Assembly: GCF_002214605.1 (NCBI RefSeq)
Contig: NZ_CP015193.1
Span: 662,978 to 726,977, forward strand
From: Thermococcus chitonophagus
GTDB lineage: Archaea > Methanobacteriota_B > Thermococci > Thermococcales > Thermococcaceae
Direction of reading: 5' to 3'
DNA length: 64,000 bases
Positions 59,899 through 64,000 of this stretch are shown in pieces; the stretch's first letter is position 1; each line of letters starts with the position of its first letter. The notes beneath the pieces are model-generated. The model worked only from the letters and a program-made list of their open reading frames with translations, was not told the DNA's origin and did not search any database. The position numbers and the translations under genes are program-made.

Positions 59899-60793
59899 CA
59901 TCGTTAGGGCGTTCATCCTGGGGAGCTTGGTGGAAGTTGCCATTCCTAAGCCGGGAAACGTTTCGAGGCTTAGAGATTTCCCTGACTTGACTTTTTATCA
60001 CTTCCTCTTTGCCAACACTTCCCTCATTGGTCCCTATATGGAGGCCGCTAGGAGGGGAGAACTCCTTGGTGAAAGTGTTATCGACGAGAGCAATGTTGGC
60101 TTGGGACAACTAATACTTCTGGCAATTAAGGAGTCGAAAAGGTGGCAGGATGCAAATCCGAATTTTGGTGTTGTAACCCTCAGCGTTCCTCTAATAGTTT
60201 CCCTCTCAAGCGGAAGGTCAATAGAAGAAGCTGGTCTTTATGCCTCCAAGCTTGTAGAAAAGTCAACTCCTCACGACTCTATAAATTTCTACAAGGCGAT
60301 AAGGATCGCAAACCCCAAGGGTGTCAGGAGGGGGGTTAAGTACGATGTCTACGATGATTCCTCCTTTGATGAACTCGTTAGAGATAACGTTAATCTTTAC
60401 AAACTTGCTGAGATTAGCTGTTCCAGGGAGATGATATTCTGTGAGTGGCTCAATGGATACTCAAAGGTTTATGAAGCACTAAACATGCTAGAAGGGTTTA
60501 TTGAAAGCGAGGATCTTGAAAATTCTGTGATAAAGACCTTCTTAACCCTCCTAGCTCGATATAGAGACACTTTAATAGAGAGAAAGGCTGGCATTGAAGA
60601 GGCGGAGCTTGTTAGAGAAAAGGCAGATCTCGTGGTGAGGGGGGAGCTAACACTAGAAGAGTTCTCAAGATTTATGGCCGAGAAAGGTGACTTGAGAAAT
60701 CCAGGTAGCCTAGCCGACATAATGGCAGTTGCATTATCACTACTTTTCTTGAAGGGGTACAGGCTCGAAGGGTCATTTTTGTATAAAAGTTAG
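59885..60793 (+). CDS. CitG/MdcB-family triphosphoribosyl-dephospho-CoA synthase homologue
   Basis: All-helical protein of 302 residues with the CitG family opening VEVAIPKPGNVSRLRDFPDLTFYHF, followed by ESNVGLGQLILL and STPHDSINFYKAIRIANPKGV. Bacterial members make the prosthetic group of citrate or malonate lyase. No lyase genes are seen here, so the archaeal role may differ (a related family acts in cofactor synthesis). TTG 59885 has GGGTGAG seven bases upstream. Overlaps the previous gene. Confidence 0.78.
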   Translation: MRTSNIVRAFILGSLVEVAIPKPGNVSRLRDFPDLTFYHFLFANTSLIGPYMEAARRGELLGESVIDESNVGLGQLILLAIKESKRWQDANPNFGVVTLSVPLIVSLSSGRSIEEAGLYASKLVEKSTPHDSINFYKAIRIANPKGVRRGVKYDVYDDSSFDELVRDNVNLYKLAEISCSREMIFCEWLNGYSKVYEALNMLEGFIESEDLENSVIKTFLTLLARYRDTLIERKAGIEEAELVREKADLVVRGELTLEEFSRFMAEKGDLRNPGSLADIMAVALSLLFLKGYRLEGSFLYKS

Positions 60794-60963
60794 GGCTTTA
60801 CTTCCTTCTACTCCCTCAATGTGATCCTCACCTAGGTGTGGTGCTATATCAATTATAGGGCCCCTAAATGTCCCCAGGATTTATGGCTATGACTGTATGT
60901 CCTATTATTAATAATTCATTATTGCTCCGTTGGCCCATATCTCAATTGGAGCCCCAGAAATTC

Positions 60964-60978
60964 CGAAAAGTTTATATA
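60964..60978 (+). promoter_or_regulatory. Strong BRE/TATA promoter of the histone gene
   Basis: BRE CGAAAA (60964-60969) and TATA TTTATATA (60971-60978) near the consensus. Transcription should start near 61000, with the SD GGAGGTG (61014-61020) before ATG 61027. The preceding 60794-60960 shows no gene. Confidence 0.75.
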
Positions 60979-61026
60979 CTTTTAGAGCCCAAATCCCAAT
61001 GAAAGAACTTGTAGGAGGTGTGGATG

Positions 61027-61212
61027 ATGGCTGAGTTACCAATTGCTCCAGTTGACAGGCTTATAAGGAAGGCTGGTGCTCAGAGAGTTAGTGAGCAGGC
61101 AGCAAAGCTCCTCGCTGAGCACCTTGAGGAGAAGGCCCTTGAGATTGCAAGGAAGGCTGTCGACCTCGCAAAGCACGCCGGAAGAAAGACTGTTAAGGCT
61201 GAGGACAACTAG
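61027..61212 (+). CDS. Archaeal histone, C-terminally truncated
   Basis: HMf/HPyA-type histone fold: [20 protein letters not shown], central helix [17 protein letters not shown] and the KTVKAED loop. Normal chains have 66-67 residues ending in a short helix, EDIKLAI(R/K)S. Here the frame stops after EDN at residue 61, because GAC-AAC-TAG interrupts it. In another phase the following bases read GCA-ATC-AGG-AGC-TGA, i.e. the expected AIRS end. A one-base loss (with possible substitutions) near 61207-61215 explains this. ATG 61027 has the SD GGAGGTG. DNA-binding loops are intact; the last helix is lost. Confidence 0.9.
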   Translation: MAELPIAPVDRLIRKAGAQRVSEQAAKLLAEHLEEKALEIARKAVDLAKHAGRKTVKAEDN

Positions 61213-61278
61213 CTGCAATCAGGAGCTGATTTCTCTTCCCTTAGTATTATTTTTAAACCAATTTTGTAACTTTTTCTC

Positions 61279-62553
61279 GTGGTTGAGGTTGTCGTAAAGA
61301 TAACGAGGAGAAATCACAATGCTTTTGTTCACCTACTAGCTGCTTTGGAGAGTCAAGGCTATGACCTAGCTGATGTTCTTGTGACAAAAGACTTGGAGGA
61401 GATAATAAGGGCTAAACCTAAGGTCGTTCTTTATTCATTCTACTCCCAGGAAGTTGACGAAGTGAAAAGGGAGATGGAGATCCTGAAAAGTCGTGTGAAT
61501 GCGATATTTGTTGCTGGCGGCTACCATGCAATGGCCATGCCGAAGCACACTCTTAGGGTCCTTGGCTTTGATGTGGTAGTTATAGGTGAAGGTGAAGAAG
61601 CACTCTATAACCTCCTATTCGAGCTCAAGAAAAACAATTACAAGCTTGGGAAGTCTCTAACTTCCGTTAAGGGTCTCGCCTTCTACTTAGGTGACGATTT
61701 CATTTTTACGGGTTTCGCTAAGGTTGAAGACTTCTGGAGATTTCCTCCCTATCCCGAAGGCTTGAAACTTATCTCTCCAATGGAGATTAGCAGAGGTTGT
61801 CCATTCGGCTGTTACTATTGTCAAACCCCTTACGCCAAGGGCTTCAGGATGAGGCACAGGCCAATAGATCAAATTGTTAAGTATTCAAGGAGAATGAAGG
61901 ACATGCGTTATATAACTCCAAATGCCTTTGCCTATGGCAGTCCTGGGGCCATCCTTAAGCTGGAAAAGCTTGAAGCTTTACTTAAGGCTCTCCAACCTTT
62001 GAGAAGAGAGGGAAGGAGATTGTTCTACGGCACATTTCCTAGTGAAGTAAGGCCGGAATTCGTCACTAGGGAAACCGTTGAGTTGCTAGTAGAGTATACC
62101 GATACAAGAAGACTTGCTATTGGGGCCCAGAGTGGGGATGATGCCATGCTTAAGGCAATGCACAGATTACATAAGGTTGAGCATGTGGTTAATGCAGTTG
62201 AGCTGGCTTTGGAGTACGGCTTGGAACCTGTAGTTGACTTCATAGTGGGTCTTCCTGGCGAGAGTGAGGAGAGCCAGAGGAAGAGCATAGAGTTAATGGA
62301 GTGGATAATGAAGAAGGGAGGTAAAGTTAGGGCACACTACTTCATGCCTCTCCCAGGAACTCCCTGGGCCCGTTGCAGACCCTCTCCACTAAGTGAGGAG
62401 ATGAAAAAATTCTTGGGCAGGATGGCGGCTGAGGGCAAGATTGAGGGCTCCTGGGGAGTTCAAATCCAAATATCTAGAAGACTACAGAAGCTTATTGACG
62501 AGTTCTATGAGGAACCTTTCACTTATCATGGGATTATTAGGGAGGTTTGCTGA
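61279..62553 (+). CDS. B12-binding radical SAM protein
   Basis: N-terminal cobalamin-binding-like Rossmann domain (about 1-130, with VVVIGEGEEAL), radical SAM cluster SRGCPFGCYYCQTP near residue 175, and a C-terminal half with VDFIVGLPGESEES typical of methylthiotransferase/Elp3-like barrels. 424 residues. I place it in the archaeal MJ1487-like B12-binding/radical SAM family; the substrate is unknown. GTG 61279 has no SD but lies about 28 nt after TATA ATTTTTAAAC, so a leaderless mRNA is likely. Confidence 0.85.
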   Translation: MVEVVVKITRRNHNAFVHLLAALESQGYDLADVLVTKDLEEIIRAKPKVVLYSFYSQEVDEVKREMEILKSRVNAIFVAGGYHAMAMPKHTLRVLGFDVVVIGEGEEALYNLLFELKKNNYKLGKSLTSVKGLAFYLGDDFIFTGFAKVEDFWRFPPYPEGLKLISPMEISRGCPFGCYYCQTPYAKGFRMRHRPIDQIVKYSRRMKDMRYITPNAFAYGSPGAILKLEKLEALLKALQPLRREGRRLFYGTFPSEVRPEFVTRETVELLVEYTDTRRLAIGAQSGDDAMLKAMHRLHKVEHVVNAVELALEYGLEPVVDFIVGLPGESEESQRKSIELMEWIMKKGGKVRAHYFMPLPGTPWARCRPSPLSEEMKKFLGRMAAEGKIEGSWGVQIQISRRLQKLIDEFYEEPFTYHGIIREVC

Positions 62554-62600
62554 TCGCTAAACTTATAACTTTTAAGTAAGCCTTACTACTTGACGGGGCT

Positions 62601-63035
62601 ATGTACCCCGAGAACTATGAGAAGTTTGAAAAGATCATAGAACGATTGCGAGAGTTTACTGGCCTGATCATCGTCGAAGGTCGGCGAGATGAAGAATCCC
62701 TAAGGAAATTGGGGGTCCGGACGGAGATACTCAGGCTCTCCCGCTCACCCCTCGCGGATGTCGCGTTAATAGCATCGGAATATGAGGAGGTAATGATACT
62801 CACAGATTTAGATGAAACGGGTGAGCGGCTGGCTAAGAAGCTTTACGGGCTGCTTGAGGGCTTAACTAAAGTCGACATTGAAACTAGGAGGGAACTAAAG
62901 TTCATCGCAATGAAGGACATTAAAGGCATTGAAGATCTGTACTCTCTCTGGGAGGGCCTGAGTCTCCGTTTCTGGCCCCTGAGGAGGGGGTTTAATGAAA
63001 AGAAAGCGAACGATACTCCAACACATCCTATCTGA
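62601..63035 (+). CDS. Toprim-domain protein (UPF0292)
   Basis: Small stand-alone Toprim protein of 144 residues: catalytic Glu in [13 protein letters not shown] and the DxD motif in [13 protein letters not shown]. It belongs to UPF0292, whose relatives (RNase M5/OLD-like Toprims) act on nucleic acids. ATG 62601 lies about 28 nt after a TATA-like CTTATAACTTTTAA and no SD is present. Its end overlaps the possible extended start of dnaG at 62995. Confidence 0.88.
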   Translation: MYPENYEKFEKIIERLREFTGLIIVEGRRDEESLRKLGVRTEILRLSRSPLADVALIASEYEEVMILTDLDETGERLAKKLYGLLEGLTKVDIETRRELKFIAMKDIKGIEDLYSLWEGLSLRFWPLRRGFNEKKANDTPTHPI

Positions 63036-63072
63036 AAAGCAGAGATTTGAAAAAATAAAAGAGGGTGGTATT

Positions 63073-64000
63073 ATGGCAGGAAAGGACGATTTTGGAACGA
63101 CAAAATACATTATTCACGCTGAATTTGAAGCTAATGGTGTTGTTGAAAGGCCTGACGTTGTTGGAGCTATATTTGGTCAAACTGAAGGCCTTCTTGGAGA
63201 TGATCTTGACTTAAGAGAGCTCCAGAAGACTGGAAGAATAGGAAGGATAAAAGTTGAAGTTCACACAAAAGCAGGAAAAACCTACGGCACAATCTTAGTC
63301 CCTTCAAGTCTCGATAGGGTTGAAACTGCCATAATTGCGGCTGCCCTTGAGACAATTGACAGAGTTGGACCATGCGAAGCCAAGATCAGGGTGATAAAGA
63401 TAGAGGATGTCAGGGCGACAAAGAGGAAGTACATAATTGAAAGGGCTAAGGAAATCCTTGAGACCTTGATGGAGGAGGAGATACCTGAGACCCAGGAGCT
63501 AGTCGAGGAAGTCAGGAAGGCAGTGAGGGAAATGGAGCTGATTGAATACGGCCCAGAAAAGCTTCCTGCTGGACCTCATGTGCCGTTCTCAGATTCAATA
63601 ATTGTCGTTGAGGGGAGAGCAGATGTTCTCAACCTCTTGAGGCATGGAATAAAGAACGCTATAGCCGTTGAAGGAACTTCCATTCCAGAGACGATAATAA
63701 GGCTCAGCAAAGAGAGGATAGTTACAGCATTTACTGACGGTGATAGGGGTGGAGAATTAATACTCAAGGAGCTTTTGCAGGTTGCTGACATAGACTACGT
63801 TGCAAGGGCTCCTGAAGGCAAGGAGGTTGAGGAGCTCACTAAGAAAGAGATAATAAAGGCATTAAGGAGTAAAGTTCCAGCGGAGCAAGTTATCAATGAG
63901 CTCTTCAATAAGGGCAAGAGCTTCTATGAGATCGTGAAGGAGCGAGAGAAGGAGGGGGAAGTCAAGGAGGATAAGGAGGAAAAGCGAGAAGAAGAAAAGC
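63073..64000 (+). CDS. dnaG: DnaG-type primase / exosome subunit (3' end outside window)
   Basis: Archaeal DnaG, a Toprim-family protein that associates with the RNA exosome and has primase activity in vitro. N-terminal region [21 protein letters not shown]...[20 protein letters not shown]; central Toprim [15 protein letters not shown] and [12 protein letters not shown] highly charged Lys/Glu tail runs off the window end. ATG 63073 (GAGGGTGG upstream) gives the usual N-terminus. The frame is open to ATG 62995, which has its own strong SD GGAGGGGG, so a 26-residue basic extension is possible. Confidence 0.95.
   Translation, partial: MAGKDDFGTTKYIIHAEFEANGVVERPDVVGAIFGQTEGLLGDDLDLRELQKTGRIGRIKVEVHTKAGKTYGTILVPSSLDRVETAIIAAALETIDRVGPCEAKIRVIKIEDVRATKRKYIIERAKEILETLMEEEIPETQELVEEVRKAVREMELIEYGPEKLPAGPHVPFSDSIIVVEGRADVLNLLRHGIKNAIAVEGTSIPETIIRLSKERIVTAFTDGDRGGELILKELLQVADIDYVARAPEGKEVEELTKKEIIKALRSKVPAEQVINELFNKGKSFYEIVKEREKEGEVKEDKEEKREEEK

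Noticed and set aside
1-64000. CRISPR arrays, insertion sequences or provirus
   Set aside because: No regularly spaced repeats, transposase-like frames, integrase genes or attachment duplications were seen in the window.

Overview
The window is chromosomal DNA of a hyperthermophilic euryarchaeon of the order Thermococcales, most likely genus Pyrococcus. The evidence is archaeal-only information genes (eIF2 gamma, DnaG-type primase, archaeal histone, Taw1/TYW1), archaeal promoters with BRE/TATA boxes, GGTGAT-type Shine-Dalgarno (SD) sites, and proteins typical of this genus (PfpI, DUF257 pair, DUF996-like pair). TrpB is close to the P. furiosus enzyme as I remember it but differs at many positions, so I infer a relative of P. 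furiosus rather than that species. No insertion sequence, CRISPR array or provirus was seen.

Layout. 1-8.9 kb: a histidine operon (hisD, hisB, then hisH-A-F-IE-C) interrupted by two membrane-protein paralogues and followed by a VapBC pair and a HAD phosphatase. A C/D-box guide RNA lies on the opposite strand just after hisB. 9-11.3 kb: secreted proteins of unknown function, one probably frameshifted. 11.3-17.1 kb: a transporter, several single genes, tRNA-Asp with 5S rRNA, two phosphatases, an Asp/Glu racemase homologue and an aminotransferase. 17.2-26.0 kb: the LysW carrier-protein pathway for lysine (and probably arginine). 26.1-43.6 kb: the common aromatic pathway, broken by a BMP-type nucleoside ABC transporter, a dehydrogenase and two DUF257 genes, and ending in a chorismate mutase-aminotransferase-tyrA unit. 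43.6-49.6 kb: the convergent trp operon (transcribed trpC-D-E-G-F-B-A), divergent from an ACT-domain regulator. 50.5-55.5 kb: carAB and proC. 55.7-64 kb: PIN protein, eIF2 gamma, Taw1, PfpI, a repeat protein, a CitG homologue, a truncated histone, a B12-binding radical SAM protein, a Toprim protein and the start of dnaG.

The most striking observation is a candidate regulatory system for aromatic amino acids. The mRNA leader of the common aromatic operon contains a 22-codon reading frame behind a near-perfect SD. It is built of three modules, each a GTG-ATG-CCN-yGC-CAA string followed by a codon for a different aromatic amino acid: Phe, then Trp, then Tyr. The leader of the chorismate mutase-tyrA operon has a single copy of the same module, with Tyr only, inside a hairpin that also contains the chorismate mutase start codon. 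The aromatic codons match the products of the pathway each leader precedes. This looks like leader-peptide (attenuation-like) control in an archaeon, which I do not recall being described.

Three genes (lysS, the secreted gene near 9.4 kb and the histone) show single-base-type reading-frame defects. These are either strain mutations or sequence errors.
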